Below, in pieces: positions 43,843-53,853 of a stretch of 64,000 nt of DNA (its first letter is position 1; every line of letters starts with the position of its first letter). Under the pieces are notes generated by a model. That model made no database searches and had not been told where the DNA came from. It saw only the letters and a list, made by a program, of their open reading frames with translations. The translations under genes and the position numbers were made by a program. This stretch comes from Paenibacillus sp. FSL H8-0048 (lineage in GTDB: Bacteria; Bacillota; Bacilli; Paenibacillales; Paenibacillaceae), in the NCBI RefSeq assembly GCF_038002825.1, contig NZ_JBBODF010000001.1, positions 5,270,001 through 5,334,000 of the forward strand, in the 5' to 3' direction.

Positions 43843-46611
43843 TTATTGAAGGTCCTTAAAGTTGGTATTAACAATCTCATTTATCCGATCAGCTTCTGCA
43901 GGATCAGCTGCAATCAGTTTTCCGTAGACCACCTGATCTTGGTCGCTTCCTGATTTTGCAAGTGCCGCTAGGTACCAACGTGCAATCTCACGATTATTTG
44001 GATCACTGTAATCCTCACCCAATCCAGACTTTAGGGTAGATATGGCCGTCTGTAGTGCTGGAGCCTGCTCTTGTGCAGACATTACTTGGATTTTTCCAGC
44101 ATTGAGCGTAATAGCAAGTGGAATATTTTTCGCTTGCAGATCTGAGCTTATTTGTCTGTAGGCTATCTGTCCGATCTCCAAATGCAGTGTCTTATCGGCA
44201 TCATTCTTCTGAGTATACGCCTGTTGAGCCAAGTCATATGCGCGAGTAATTAGCAAGCTATACCAGTTGGTATCCCAGAGACTTGCGCTATTAATGACAT
44301 CAGAGTACTGATCGTTGAAGCCCATTTTCAAGGCAGCGGCTGCAGCTTCATTATTGCCTGTAAGTAACTGAAGTCTGCCAGCGTTCAATGCCATCGTAGG
44401 TGTAACAGAGAACGGACGGCCCTGCAATTGCTCAGGCGGCAAGGTTTTCAAATGCTCCACGCCATCCACAACATGCTTATACGCATCCAGGCCGGTCGTG
44501 AGGTATTCTTGTTTCTTGGCTTCATCCTTCTGCTCAGTAGCTGCTGCAGCAAGTGTCTGAGCGCGGTTAATTAATGACTCATACCAGGTGATATCCCAGT
44601 TGAATTTGTAGGCATTGTCGCTGTATACTGCTAACGCCATGTCAGGTTGGCCCTTCAGATCGTAATAGCTGGCCAGTTGATTCAATAGATTTTTATTGTA
44701 AGGCTCATCTTTCAAAGCACGCGTCAACACAGTGGATACTTCAGCCAGATACTGCTCATCTTGAGTTTGCTTGAATACCTGCATGTCAAGAGAGGACAAG
44801 TATAATGCTGCTTCCGGATGGTATGGACGGGCATCTAATGCTTTGACCAACGGAGTTTTGATCTCCTCATAGGAAGTACTCACAGAAACTAAGTTTTTGC
44901 CCTTGAGTGCAGCATTGCTGGACCCGATGTAGCTGCTCGACAGGAACAGCAGGAATATTGTGCCGATGGTCAGAACAGCCATGTATCCCATCCGAATGCC
45001 GGCTTTATTCCAGTTCTGACGGAGCGGTTTGTTATCCATTACAGCACCCATACCAGCCAGACCGATGAACACTAGAATACCCATGAACGCGTAACTCATA
45101 TTAAAGTCCAGCAGACTGTGTACAAGGATAGACAGCGCAATAATGTAGAAGAAGAAGCCGTTATTGAACTCATCCTTGTCACGCTTCAGGTAAGCACGGA
45201 TATATTTGTAGAAAATAAATCCGATAAAGCCCATAAACACAATGAACCCGACAATGCCGACTTCAATCAAATACTGCAGGAAGAAGTTATGGACCTGACG
45301 GCTCACATAAGGATTGTTCTGGTATTCTTCATATAAAGCAGACCAGCCGCCCCCACCCGATCCGAGAATCGGATAATCCTTCACTACTTTCATGGCATCC
45401 TTATAGAAAGTAAAGCGTTCGAGTACACTGTGCTGCTTGAAGTTGATGTTCTCCAGCCGCGTCTCGATATTATCCGGTAAAACACTTTTCAAGCCTGTCC
45501 CAATCAGCAGGAAAGCAACAACAGCTACAGCCACGATTGATCCGAGTGGAATCCATAGTCCTGTGAATTTGCGTGTTTCCGAGCCGCCGAGTTTCCCATG
45601 CAGCCACGGTGCAACATAACGTTGAATCAACCATCCCAGAGCAGCAACCACTGCCGAGGCTCCGATCAGATAGGCCCAGGCTTTAAGTGCTGCTGATGAG
45701 GTATAAGCCGTATTTAACTCTGTGCCAAGTGTTGTTAGCGGGTTGGTAACCAGCAGAGCCGCCAGGCCAGATAGCGCAAGATGAATAATCCAGAGAATCT
45801 GCTGCGCAGGCTTCAAGAACAGCAGGAGCAGGATGAACACTACCGGCAGCATGACAAGTCCCCCACGGGATAAGGTCAGCAGCAGAGATACAATAATCGG
45901 TACCAGCATGAAGCTGTGTGTCAGCGTACCGTACCACTTTTTGGAGCGGACCAGAGCATACACCGCTACGAACAGGAAGGCCATGAGGAAGGCTGCATAA
46001 GTATTGGCATATTGGAAAATGGAGGTCAGACGCAGCCCGTTAGAATCCGTCATGACTGCATCCAAGTATTTACCATTACCCACCGTGTTGGAGAACCAGC
46101 CCACCAACCCACCGGCGAATTTCCAGCTGCCAAGCCAGTTCAGCAGACCGAAACCGACGATGAAATAAGCAATCGCCAGAATGGCATTTTGAATGACAAC
46201 ATTTAGTTGCTTTTGCTGGAGCAAATATAACGCTATAATGAATATTGCGACATACATGCTCTGAACAAACAGCAGGTTCATCGCCATATAATGCGAAGCA
46301 GCGCCAATAAGCGACAACGCATAAGTAGCAGGTAGCAGCAGCGAGGCCATAGCCAGCAGATCACGCTGTCCCTCCAGCTTGTACTTCGTGAAGTACAAGC
46401 CTACCCACACCAGCAGCAATAGGCTACTGAGCAGCGAAGACAGATAGATCGGCTTTTCGAAGTCAATCTGCTGCCCATTAAATAATCCCACTTGAAACGG
46501 AGCCCAGACCAAAAAAACAATGAACCCTATCGCTAACGCCCATATGTAACTGGATATCTTTTCAACATTTCTCGACTGAACCGCATTTTTACCGTATACT
46601 GGTTTCGACAC
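43843..46611 (-). CDS. O-antigen ligase/polymerase-like membrane protein with TPR tail
   Basis: 922 residues. The first about 560 hold 12 or more membrane helices with a Wzy_C domain, including TLSRGG and a large outer loop with YPILGSGGGGW and RQVHNFFLQYLIEVG (the catalytic-type His). Residues about 600-920 are soluble and repeat-like (TPR-type: ALDARPYHPEAALYLSSLD, DEPYNKNLLNQLASYYDLKG). This architecture matches WsfB-type oligosaccharyl:protein transferases in S-layer glycosylation loci of Geobacillus and Paenibacillus; a polymerase or WaaL-like ligase is the alternative. It starts at GTG 46611 behind AAAGGAG. Transcribed opposite to the cassette that follows. Confidence 0.85.
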   Translation of the reverse strand: MSKPVYGKNAVQSRNVEKISSYIWALAIGFIVFLVWAPFQVGLFNGQQIDFEKPIYLSSLLSSLLLLVWVGLYFTKYKLEGQRDLLAMASLLLPATYALSLIGAASHYMAMNLLFVQSMYVAIFIIALYLLQQKQLNVVIQNAILAIAYFIVGFGLLNWLGSWKFAGGLVGWFSNTVGNGKYLDAVMTDSNGLRLTSIFQYANTYAAFLMAFLFVAVYALVRSKKWYGTLTHSFMLVPIIVSLLLTLSRGGLVMLPVVFILLLLFLKPAQQILWIIHLALSGLAALLVTNPLTTLGTELNTAYTSSAALKAWAYLIGASAVVAALGWLIQRYVAPWLHGKLGGSETRKFTGLWIPLGSIVAVAVVAFLLIGTGLKSVLPDNIETRLENINFKQHSVLERFTFYKDAMKVVKDYPILGSGGGGWSALYEEYQNNPYVSRQVHNFFLQYLIEVGIVGFIVFMGFIGFIFYKYIRAYLKRDKDEFNNGFFFYIIALSILVHSLLDFNMSYAFMGILVFIGLAGMGAVMDNKPLRQNWNKAGIRMGYMAVLTIGTIFLLFLSSSYIGSSNAALKGKNLVSVSTSYEEIKTPLVKALDARPYHPEAALYLSSLDMQVFKQTQDEQYLAEVSTVLTRALKDEPYNKNLLNQLASYYDLKGQPDMALAVYSDNAYKFNWDITWYESLINRAQTLAAAATEQKDEAKKQEYLTTGLDAYKHVVDGVEHLKTLPPEQLQGRPFSVTPTMALNAGRLQLLTGNNEAAAAALKMGFNDQYSDVINSASLWDTNWYSLLITRAYDLAQQAYTQKNDADKTLHLEIGQIAYRQISSDLQAKNIPLAITLNAGKIQVMSAQEQAPALQTAISTLKSGLGEDYSDPNNREIARWYLAALAKSGSDQDQVVYGKLIAADPAEADRINEIVNTNFKDLQ

Positions 46612-46726
46612 GTTTTTAATCTCCTTTATCTGTAGGTACGAGGATATTTTAGCATAAAAGCGGGAACTTTGTACAAAGGCTGACGATTGTAAAGCGTATC
46701 TATAATAAATATAAGGTAGTGATAAT

Positions 46727-48013
46727 ATGGATAAAAAAAATATTCTTGTTTTTCCATGCGGATCAGAAATAGGGCTGGAAATTCATCGTGCTTTAGGGTT
46801 TAACAAAATGCTTAAGCTATATGGGGGTTCTAGTGTAGATTCTAATCATGGGAAATATGTGTTTGAAAATTACATTGATAATATTCCCCAAGTCGAACAC
46901 CCGGATTTTATAGAGCAAATCAACCTAATTATTACTAAGTATAAAATTGATTTTATCTTTCCAGCACACGATAGTGTAGTGTTGTTTTTGAGCGAGAACC
47001 GTCATTTAATTAATTGTACTGTAGTGGGATCGGATTATGAAACTTGTGATATCTCAAGGTCAAAAGGAAAAACTTACGAGTTTATGAAAGGTGAAATTTT
47101 GACTCCGAAGGTTTACTTTTCCAAAGAGGACGTGTCAGAATTTCCTGTGTTTCTTAAGCCAGATGTAGGCCAAGGTTCAAAGGGAACGTATCTAGTTCAT
47201 AATATGGATGAACTAGAGTTTTATCTGAAAAAAGATTCTTCACTTCTTATTCTTGAATATTTACCTGGTAAAGAGTTTACAATAGATTGTTTTACTGATA
47301 GACATGGTGAACTGAAGTTTGTGGGGGTTAGAGAGAGAACAAGAGTATCCAATGGGATAAGTGTAAATACCGTGCAAATAAAGGAAGATGAGAAATTTAA
47401 GAGGATAGCTAGTATCATAAATAGCTCAATGGTATTTAAAGGCGTTTGGTTTTTTCAACTGAAATTGAATATTAACAATGAACTATCTCTATTAGAGATA
47501 GCCCCTCGTGTTGCGGGGACAATGGGTTTTTTTAGGAATTTAGGTGTGAACTTACCGTTACTAAGTATTTATGATCTTTTGGGGTATGAAGTCGAAATTA
47601 ATATGAATCAATATTCTTTAGAAATGGATAGGGCTTTAGTTAGTTCATTTTCATCGAATCTCTCTTACAAAAATGTGTACATAGATTTTGATGATACATT
47701 GATCTGTGATGGAAAAGTGAATATTATTTTAATGTCATTTGTTTATCAATGTCTTAATGAAGGTAAGAGGTTAATTTTGATTACAAGACATAAAGATGAT
47801 ATTAATACTTCATTGAAGAAATATAGGTTGCACAATCTTTTTGATGAGGTAATTCATATTACTGATAAAACATTGAAATCGGCTTTCATTGATCCGGTAA
47901 ATTCCATTTTAATCGACGATTCTTTTGCAGAACGTAATGATATTGCTAGTCAACTAGGAATTGCTACTTTTGATCTGGATTCGATTGAATCTTTAATAAA
48001 CCTAAGACGATAA
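46727..48013 (+). CDS. ATP-grasp enzyme fused to HAD-like domain
   Basis: 428 residues, very AT-rich. Residues about 1-310 are an ATP-grasp ligase of the PylC/carbamoyl-phosphate-synthase-like type: an N-terminal Rossmann part (NILVFPCGSEIGLEI), then VFLKPDVGQGSKGTYLV and LLEIAPRVAGTMG for ATP and Mg binding. Residues about 315-428 are HAD-like: YIDFDDTLICDG (motif I, DxDxT-like), LITRH (motif II) and SILIDDSFAERND (motif IV). The substrate is unknown; such enzymes in glycan loci may attach an amino acid or similar group by a phosphate-dependent reaction. First gene of the AT-rich cassette, with TATAAT at 46701 upstream. Confidence 0.8.
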   Translation: MDKKNILVFPCGSEIGLEIHRALGFNKMLKLYGGSSVDSNHGKYVFENYIDNIPQVEHPDFIEQINLIITKYKIDFIFPAHDSVVLFLSENRHLINCTVVGSDYETCDISRSKGKTYEFMKGEILTPKVYFSKEDVSEFPVFLKPDVGQGSKGTYLVHNMDELEFYLKKDSSLLILEYLPGKEFTIDCFTDRHGELKFVGVRERTRVSNGISVNTVQIKEDEKFKRIASIINSSMVFKGVWFFQLKLNINNELSLLEIAPRVAGTMGFFRNLGVNLPLLSIYDLLGYEVEINMNQYSLEMDRALVSSFSSNLSYKNVYIDFDDTLICDGKVNIILMSFVYQCLNEGKRLILITRHKDDINTSLKKYRLHNLFDEVIHITDKTLKSAFIDPVNSILIDDSFAERNDIASQLGIATFDLDSIESLINLRR

Positions 48014-48061
48014 AAAGAAAATAACAATATAAATATAATTTTAAATTCAAGGTGGATACTT

Positions 48062-48865
48062 ATGAAAAGTTTTTTTAGATTTATAATCGATACTATGAAA
48101 ATGAGAGGTTTGATTTTCTCATTAGCGCGAAAAGATTTTTCTTCAAAGTATGTTGGATCTTATTTTGGGTTAGTTTGGGCATTGTTAAATCCTATTATTA
48201 CAGTAGCGGTGTATTGGTTTGTTTTCTCACAAGGGCTCAGAGCAACTTCACCTCTTGAAGGTGTTCCATTTATTATTTGGTTTATTGCTGGTATAACACC
48301 GTGGCTCTTTTTTTCAGAAGCTTGGAGTAGTGCTACCAATAGTATGTTTGAATATAGTTACTTGGTGAAAAAAGTAGTATTTCGTGTGAGTGTACTGCCA
48401 ATTGTGAAAATAATTTCCTCAATATTTATTCATTTATTTTTTGTTTTTCTCTTCATTTTAATTCTATATTTTTATGGTTTTAAACCTAATGTCTACTATT
48501 TTCAATTCCTATATTATCTCTTTTGCATGTTTGTCCTATTGACTGGATTATCATGGATTACTTCGGCCATCATTCCCTTTTTCAAGGATGCTGGACAAAT
48601 AGTAGGGATATTTCTGCAATTTGGAATGTGGTTAACGCCAATAGCGTGGCCAGCTACCATGTTGCCTCCAAATGTAGCATATTGGTTTAAACTTAATCCT
48701 CTATATTATATTATTGAAGGCTATAGAGATACGTTTATTAATCACGTGTGGTTCTTCCATAGGTATAATCAGACGCTGTTTTTTTGGGTGGTTACCTTAA
48801 TTGTATTTATAATCGGCGCATCTATTTTCAAAAAGCTAAAACCTCATTTTTCAGATGTGCTGTAA
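48062..48865 (+). CDS. ABC-2 polysaccharide export permease (Wzm/TagG-like)
   Basis: Membrane subunit for export of a lipid-linked glycan, 267 residues, six helices. Typical N-terminal SLARKDFSSKYVGSYFGLVWALLNP and the amphipathic GLSWITSAIIPFFKDAGQIV block. ATG 48062 is preceded by AAGGTGG. Paired with the ATPase 14 bp downstream; AT-rich codon use. Confidence 0.93.
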   Translation: MKSFFRFIIDTMKMRGLIFSLARKDFSSKYVGSYFGLVWALLNPIITVAVYWFVFSQGLRATSPLEGVPFIIWFIAGITPWLFFSEAWSSATNSMFEYSYLVKKVVFRVSVLPIVKIISSIFIHLFFVFLFILILYFYGFKPNVYYFQFLYYLFCMFVLLTGLSWITSAIIPFFKDAGQIVGIFLQFGMWLTPIAWPATMLPPNVAYWFKLNPLYYIIEGYRDTFINHVWFFHRYNQTLFFWVVTLIVFIIGASIFKKLKPHFSDVL

Positions 48866-48879
48866 AGGAGTAATTTATC

Positions 48880-50205
48880 ATGAGTGAAAGTATAATTAAA
48901 GTCACTAATTTAAGTAAAATTTATAAAATGTATTCTAAGCCGATTGATAGATTAAAAGAATCATTGAATCCTTTGAAGAAAGCCTACCATTATGATCATT
49001 ACGCATTAAATGACATATCGTTCGAAATAAATAAAGGTGAAATTGTTGGGATTATAGGGAAAAATGGGTCTGGAAAATCAACTTTGTTGAAAATCATTAC
49101 AGGGGTTCTAAGTCCAACAAGCGGCAGTGTTACTGTAAATGGAAAGGTTTCTGCATTGCTTGAGTTAGGTGCGGGTTTTAATCCTGAATACACAGGTATA
49201 GAGAACATATACTTTAATGGAATGGTTATGGGTTTTACTAGGGAAGAGATGGAGCAAAAGGTTCAGTCTATTATTGATTTTGCAGATATTGGTGAATTTA
49301 TAAAACAACCAGTAAAAACATATAGTAGCGGGATGTTTGCAAGATTAGCATTCGCAGTAGCAATTAATGTAGAACCGGAAATACTAATTATAGACGAAAC
49401 ATTGAGCGTCGGTGATATGTACTTCCAAGCAAAGTGTATGACACGCTTAAGAGATATGTTTAAAAAAGGAGTAACTGTTATCTTTGTTACACATGATACT
49501 GACTCAATAAAATCTTTATGTAATAGAACTTTGTATTTAAATAAGGGGAACTTTGTTTGTTACGGACCTTCAGAAGAAGTAGTGGACTTATATTCAAAGT
49601 CTGTTAGGGAAGAAATGATTGCTAATTCGAAAGAATCTGGAGATGCACCCATTAGTACCATAAATGATTTTGAAAATTTGGATACTACAACAAGGCCTTT
49701 TATAGAAAGTGAAAGTTTCAAAGAGAGAGTTGCCTACTTTAGGCAAGGAACAATGGATGCTGAACTTACTGAAATTGAACTTTTAAACATGGATGGGGAA
49801 TATTTAGAAAGTGCTGCCTTCAATGAAGATATTATTATTAGAATGTATGTAAAATTCAATAAAGAGTGTAGTGTTGTAGTGGGCTATCATATAAGGGACA
49901 ATAAAAATATTGAAATACTTGGAACTAGTACCTTGTTTGAAGGGCTGGGTGAAATAAAAGGAAATCCAGGAGACAAAATGATAGTTGAGTTTGAGACAAA
50001 AGTACCATTAACAGAAGGGATTTATAATATTTCAACTGTAATCTCAACTCCAACGATCCATAATAGGGCCGCGCTATTTGTTGATTATACTGAAAATGCA
50101 ATCATTTTTAATGTCTCCGAGAATAAGGATTCTAGGGTTTGGAATAAGGTCTATATTAAAAATGGAGTAAGGCTGGCTCGCAGTTGGGAGGAAACCTTGT
50201 CATGA
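48880..50205 (+). CDS. ABC-type polysaccharide exporter ATPase with C-terminal binding domain (Wzt-like)
   Basis: 441 residues. Nucleotide-binding domain (about 1-245): Walker A GKNGSGKST, the Wzt/TagH-type KVSALLELGAGFNPEYTGIENI, signature YSSGMFARLAFA, Walker B EILIIDETLSVGD. Residues about 285-435 form a beta-sandwich resembling Wzt_C, which in E. coli O8/O9a recognises the modified chain end before export. The following methyltransferase overlaps it by 4 bp, which fits export of a capped chain. Confidence 0.92.
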   Translation: MSESIIKVTNLSKIYKMYSKPIDRLKESLNPLKKAYHYDHYALNDISFEINKGEIVGIIGKNGSGKSTLLKIITGVLSPTSGSVTVNGKVSALLELGAGFNPEYTGIENIYFNGMVMGFTREEMEQKVQSIIDFADIGEFIKQPVKTYSSGMFARLAFAVAINVEPEILIIDETLSVGDMYFQAKCMTRLRDMFKKGVTVIFVTHDTDSIKSLCNRTLYLNKGNFVCYGPSEEVVDLYSKSVREEMIANSKESGDAPISTINDFENLDTTTRPFIESESFKERVAYFRQGTMDAELTEIELLNMDGEYLESAAFNEDIIIRMYVKFNKECSVVVGYHIRDNKNIEILGTSTLFEGLGEIKGNPGDKMIVEFETKVPLTEGIYNISTVISTPTIHNRAALFVDYTENAIIFNVSENKDSRVWNKVYIKNGVRLARSWEETLS

Positions 50206-51773
50206 TACCCTTCCATCAATATCAAAGATATAAATTAGCTGAACCTCTGATTAATTCTTTTAAAATTGATAATAAGAAGCTGAATATATTGGAAGTAGGT
50301 GCTAATGAACATAAAAACTTAAAGGTGTTTTTTCCGAATGATGAAATTTTGTATTTGGATATAATTTTATCAGAAGAAATGCTTTCAGATCCACAATTTA
50401 TCCAAGGTGATGCGACTGATATGAAGTTTGCTGACAGTTCATTTGATATTGTTTTGGCATTGGATGTTCTAGAACATATCCCACCTAATAAAAGAAAAGA
50501 ATTTCTAAGTGAATTATACAGAGTAAGTAAGTACGGCGTAATTTTGTCTGCACCATTTCTAACTAACAAGAATGTCAAATCAGAGGAACGAATTGCATCT
50601 TTTTATAGAGCTATTTATGGAAGCGAGATATTATGGCAAAATGAGCATGCTGAGAATGGGTTGCCTATTTTAGAAGAAAATTTAGAAATAATAAGAGGCT
50701 TTGCGCAAGCAGAACCAATAACGATTTCACATGGGAATTCACTTATCTGGGAAAAATTAATGAGAATGGAATTCTTAACTGGATTAAGTCCACAAGCCAC
50801 TGTATATTGGGAGAAAATTAATTCTTACTACAACGAGGACTTATTCCCGAATGATTTTACAGAAGATGGAATCCGAACTTTTATTATTATTCCAAAATCT
50901 CGTAATCCTATTGAATATGTGTATAAAAAAGATGTTGAATTAAGGATAACTGATGATTTATGGGCAGAATTCTTAGACCTAGAAAATAGTTTTTACAAGT
51001 TATGTGACATTATTAATAATTCTAAGAAAGAACCTTTGGATAAAATTCAACTATTTATTGATACAGGTGAGGGGTTTTCCGAAGAAAAGAGTCAATCTTT
51101 ATATATATATGAGAACCAGCAACAGGGAAATGAAGCGCAGTTCATTTTTGATATAGGTGAATTCAAGGGAATACAAAGAATAAGAATCGACCCTACAACA
51201 CAAAAAAAAACTATTCAAATTCACTCGATTATATCCATATATGCCAATGGATCAAAAGAGAGTATTGAAGTCATCCAATCTAATGCTACGTTTCAAACAC
51301 ATGACGTATACGTTTTTGAAAATGATGATCCTCAGATGTTACTCAAGGGGGACTTTAATGGGGCTGATAAATTAATTGTAACACTAGAGTACCATCAATT
51401 GGGGATTGGGTTAATATATAATTTAACTGAAAAAATCAATAACACCTTTGCCATTGTGGAGAATAAAACTGATTATCTTATGTCTCAATTCAAGGTGAAC
51501 TCTCATGAGCAAGAAAATCTATTTGAGCAACAAAATAAAAAGATAGATAAAATAGTTGATCTGTTAGAAGCCACCTTAAAGCAAAATTCCCTTCTGGAAA
51601 TTTCAATTAATGAGAAAAATGAAGAAATAATTGAAAGAAATCTGATGTTGGAATATAAAGATAGAGAGTTGAAATTATTGGAATATGAGGTGGGGCAGTA
51701 TAAAAATTCACTTTCATGGAGAATAACAGTTCCATTAAGAAAGATCCATCTTCTATTAAAACGGAAACGATAA
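50202..51773 (+). CDS. SAM-dependent methyltransferase with C-terminal coiled coil
   Basis: 523 residues from ATG 50202 (overlaps the Wzt stop as ATGA; GGAGG upstream). Residues about 25-215 are a class I methyltransferase: LNILEVGANEHKN (motif I), FIQGDATDMKFADSSFDIVLALDVLEHIP (motifs II-IV region). A middle beta domain (about 230-420) is followed by a predicted coiled coil (about 425-505, NKKIDKIVDLLEATLKQ onward) and a basic amphipathic end LSWRITVPLRKIHLLLKRKR, seen in many membrane-bound glycan enzymes. The combination resembles WbdD-type chain terminators and length regulators; inference only. Confidence 0.82.
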   Translation: MIPFHQYQRYKLAEPLINSFKIDNKKLNILEVGANEHKNLKVFFPNDEILYLDIILSEEMLSDPQFIQGDATDMKFADSSFDIVLALDVLEHIPPNKRKEFLSELYRVSKYGVILSAPFLTNKNVKSEERIASFYRAIYGSEILWQNEHAENGLPILEENLEIIRGFAQAEPITISHGNSLIWEKLMRMEFLTGLSPQATVYWEKINSYYNEDLFPNDFTEDGIRTFIIIPKSRNPIEYVYKKDVELRITDDLWAEFLDLENSFYKLCDIINNSKKEPLDKIQLFIDTGEGFSEEKSQSLYIYENQQQGNEAQFIFDIGEFKGIQRIRIDPTTQKKTIQIHSIISIYANGSKESIEVIQSNATFQTHDVYVFENDDPQMLLKGDFNGADKLIVTLEYHQLGIGLIYNLTEKINNTFAIVENKTDYLMSQFKVNSHEQENLFEQQNKKIDKIVDLLEATLKQNSLLEISINEKNEEIIERNLMLEYKDRELKLLEYEVGQYKNSLSWRITVPLRKIHLLLKRKR

Positions 51774-51787
51774 GGAGCACAAGTTAA

Positions 51788-52702
51788 ATGAATTATCCTA
51801 TTAAGGTAAGCATTCTAGTTGTCACGTATAACCATGAGACTTACATTAAAGAGGCGCTGGACAGCATAATAATGCAACAACATGATTACTCTTATGAAAT
51901 TGTTATAGCAGACGATAGTTCCACAGATGAAACATTCGCTATCATTAAAGATTACGCAACTCACCATGAGGGTTTTGTGTTTCTTCCGAATATAAAAAAT
52001 CATGGTATTACACAAAACTATAAGCGAGCATTTGAAGCTTGTAGGGGGGAGTACATCGCTGTGTTAGAGGGAGATGACTACTGGACGTCACCTCATAAAA
52101 TAGCTAAAATGATTAATTTTTTGGATGATAACAGAGGATGCTCACTTGCGTTTAATCGATTTATTGTTTCGGAGACTAATACAAAAAAATATAATGTACA
52201 GCCCTGGCCAATACATGAGAAATTTCAACTAATAACTATATCGGATCTCATTCAAGACAATATGATTGGTAATTTTTCGACATGTGTTTATAGAAACGAT
52301 AACATTAAGAAAATTAGCAGTTCATTATATGATATTAAGGTATATGATTGGATGTTTAATATGGTGAATGCACAATTCGGACTGATTGGTTATATACCTG
52401 AAGTAATGTCGGTGTATAGGCTACATCCCAACGGTACTTGGACTCAAAAGTCTGAATCAGAAAAGATTAATGATATGGTACAAAGTATTGATGAATATAA
52501 TAAATACTTCGATTTTTTATACGATAGTGAGTTTCAACAACATCGGATTAGGTTGTTAAATCGTTTGGTGATAAGCAACGCACCTATCAGTAATAAGCAA
52601 AGACTTAAGCGAAATATAAAGAACTTTACGCCTCCATTTTTATTAAGCATTATTAAATATATTGTTCCACCTAAAATGTTAGATTACTTTAGAAATAGTT
52701 AA
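51788..52702 (+). CDS. GT2-family glycosyltransferase
   Basis: 304 residues. GT-A fold: KVSILVVTYNHETYIKEALDSI, ADDSSTDET (nucleotide binding), LEGDDYW (DxD-like metal site). The acceptor-side half ends with a basic segment. Cytoplasmic, transfers an activated sugar onto the growing lipid-linked chain; donor unknown. ATG 51788 follows AAGGAGCACAAG, 14 bp after the methyltransferase. Confidence 0.9.
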   Translation: MNYPIKVSILVVTYNHETYIKEALDSIIMQQHDYSYEIVIADDSSTDETFAIIKDYATHHEGFVFLPNIKNHGITQNYKRAFEACRGEYIAVLEGDDYWTSPHKIAKMINFLDDNRGCSLAFNRFIVSETNTKKYNVQPWPIHEKFQLITISDLIQDNMIGNFSTCVYRNDNIKKISSSLYDIKVYDWMFNMVNAQFGLIGYIPEVMSVYRLHPNGTWTQKSESEKINDMVQSIDEYNKYFDFLYDSEFQQHRIRLLNRLVISNAPISNKQRLKRNIKNFTPPFLLSIIKYIVPPKMLDYFRNS

Positions 52703-52711
52703 GGAGAAATT

Positions 52712-53833
52712 ATGGAAAACACCCCAATTGTCAGTGTTATTATTCCATCATATAATCATGCTAAGTTTATTTCGGAAGCTATTGAGAGTGTTATTAATCA
52801 AACGTTTACTGATTTCGAGCTGATTATAGTTGATGATTGTTCACCAGATGATTCTGTGAACGTAATCAGAAATTTTAAAGATGATCGTATAAAATTATTT
52901 GTTAATGAAAAAAATGAAGGTGCTGTTTATACTACTAACCGTGCGATCCAACTTGCTAAAGGCGAATATATAGCGTTACTTAATTCCGACGATATATGGG
53001 ACCTAGATAAACTTCAAAAACAAGTGTCATTTTTGAAAGGAAACTCCAGGATAGATGCGGTTTTTTCAAATGCAATGTTTATTAATGAAGAAAAGAAAGA
53101 ATTGAACAAAATAGATTATTTTTGGGCTGATGTTTTTGATAAAGAAAATAGAAGTAGTGCAGAATGGCTACGATACTTTTTCTTTTATTCAAACTGTTTA
53201 TGTCATCCTAGTATTTTAATTAAACGGGAGATTTATGAGCGGACCACATTGTATGATCCTTCTCTTAGACAACTGCCCGATTTTAAAATGTGGGTTTACC
53301 TTCTGAAATTTATTAATATTTATATTATGCCTGAGAAATTAGTAATATTCCGTGTCTTAGCAAATGGCGAAAATGCAAGTGCAGATACTACATCTAATAG
53401 AATTCGTACACGTAATGAAATTTATTTGATTATGAAAGACTTTTTTGAGGATGTAACTATAGAATCTTTTAAAGAAGGCTTTAGCGATCTCTTACGCAAA
53501 AAAGATTTCAATACTAACGAACAATTTCTATGTGAACAGGCGTTTATGTATTTGAACTTTGAAACAGAAGTTGCCTACATATACCAATTAATTGCACTAG
53601 AAAAACTTCATCATTTATTAGAAAACGAGAAAACAAGAGCGGTTTTAGAACATGACTATTCCTATACATATAGGGATTATTTTAAAATGACTGGGCAGTA
53701 TGAACTGTTGGATTCCAGTCAAAGGACAATAACAAACATGGTGATTGATAATGCCAGGAAACATTTGGAGAATAAGCCGGGTGTGTATAATCGAGCGAAA
53801 AATTTGTATGTCAAGTTATTTCCGAGAAAATAA
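52712..53833 (+). CDS. GT2-family glycosyltransferase
   Basis: 373 residues. VSVIIPSYNHAKFISEAIESVI, VDDCSPDDS and LNSDDIW are the GT2 nucleotide and metal blocks; HPSILIKREIYER lies in the acceptor region. The C-terminal about 130 residues are helical and of unclear role. AAGGAGAAATT precedes ATG 52712, 9 bp after the previous gene. Donor sugar unknown. Confidence 0.9.
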   Translation: MENTPIVSVIIPSYNHAKFISEAIESVINQTFTDFELIIVDDCSPDDSVNVIRNFKDDRIKLFVNEKNEGAVYTTNRAIQLAKGEYIALLNSDDIWDLDKLQKQVSFLKGNSRIDAVFSNAMFINEEKKELNKIDYFWADVFDKENRSSAEWLRYFFFYSNCLCHPSILIKREIYERTTLYDPSLRQLPDFKMWVYLLKFINIYIMPEKLVIFRVLANGENASADTTSNRIRTRNEIYLIMKDFFEDVTIESFKEGFSDLLRKKDFNTNEQFLCEQAFMYLNFETEVAYIYQLIALEKLHHLLENEKTRAVLEHDYSYTYRDYFKMTGQYELLDSSQRTITNMVIDNARKHLENKPGVYNRAKNLYVKLFPRK

Positions 53834-53853
53834 AATGTTAGAGAGGACCTCCA

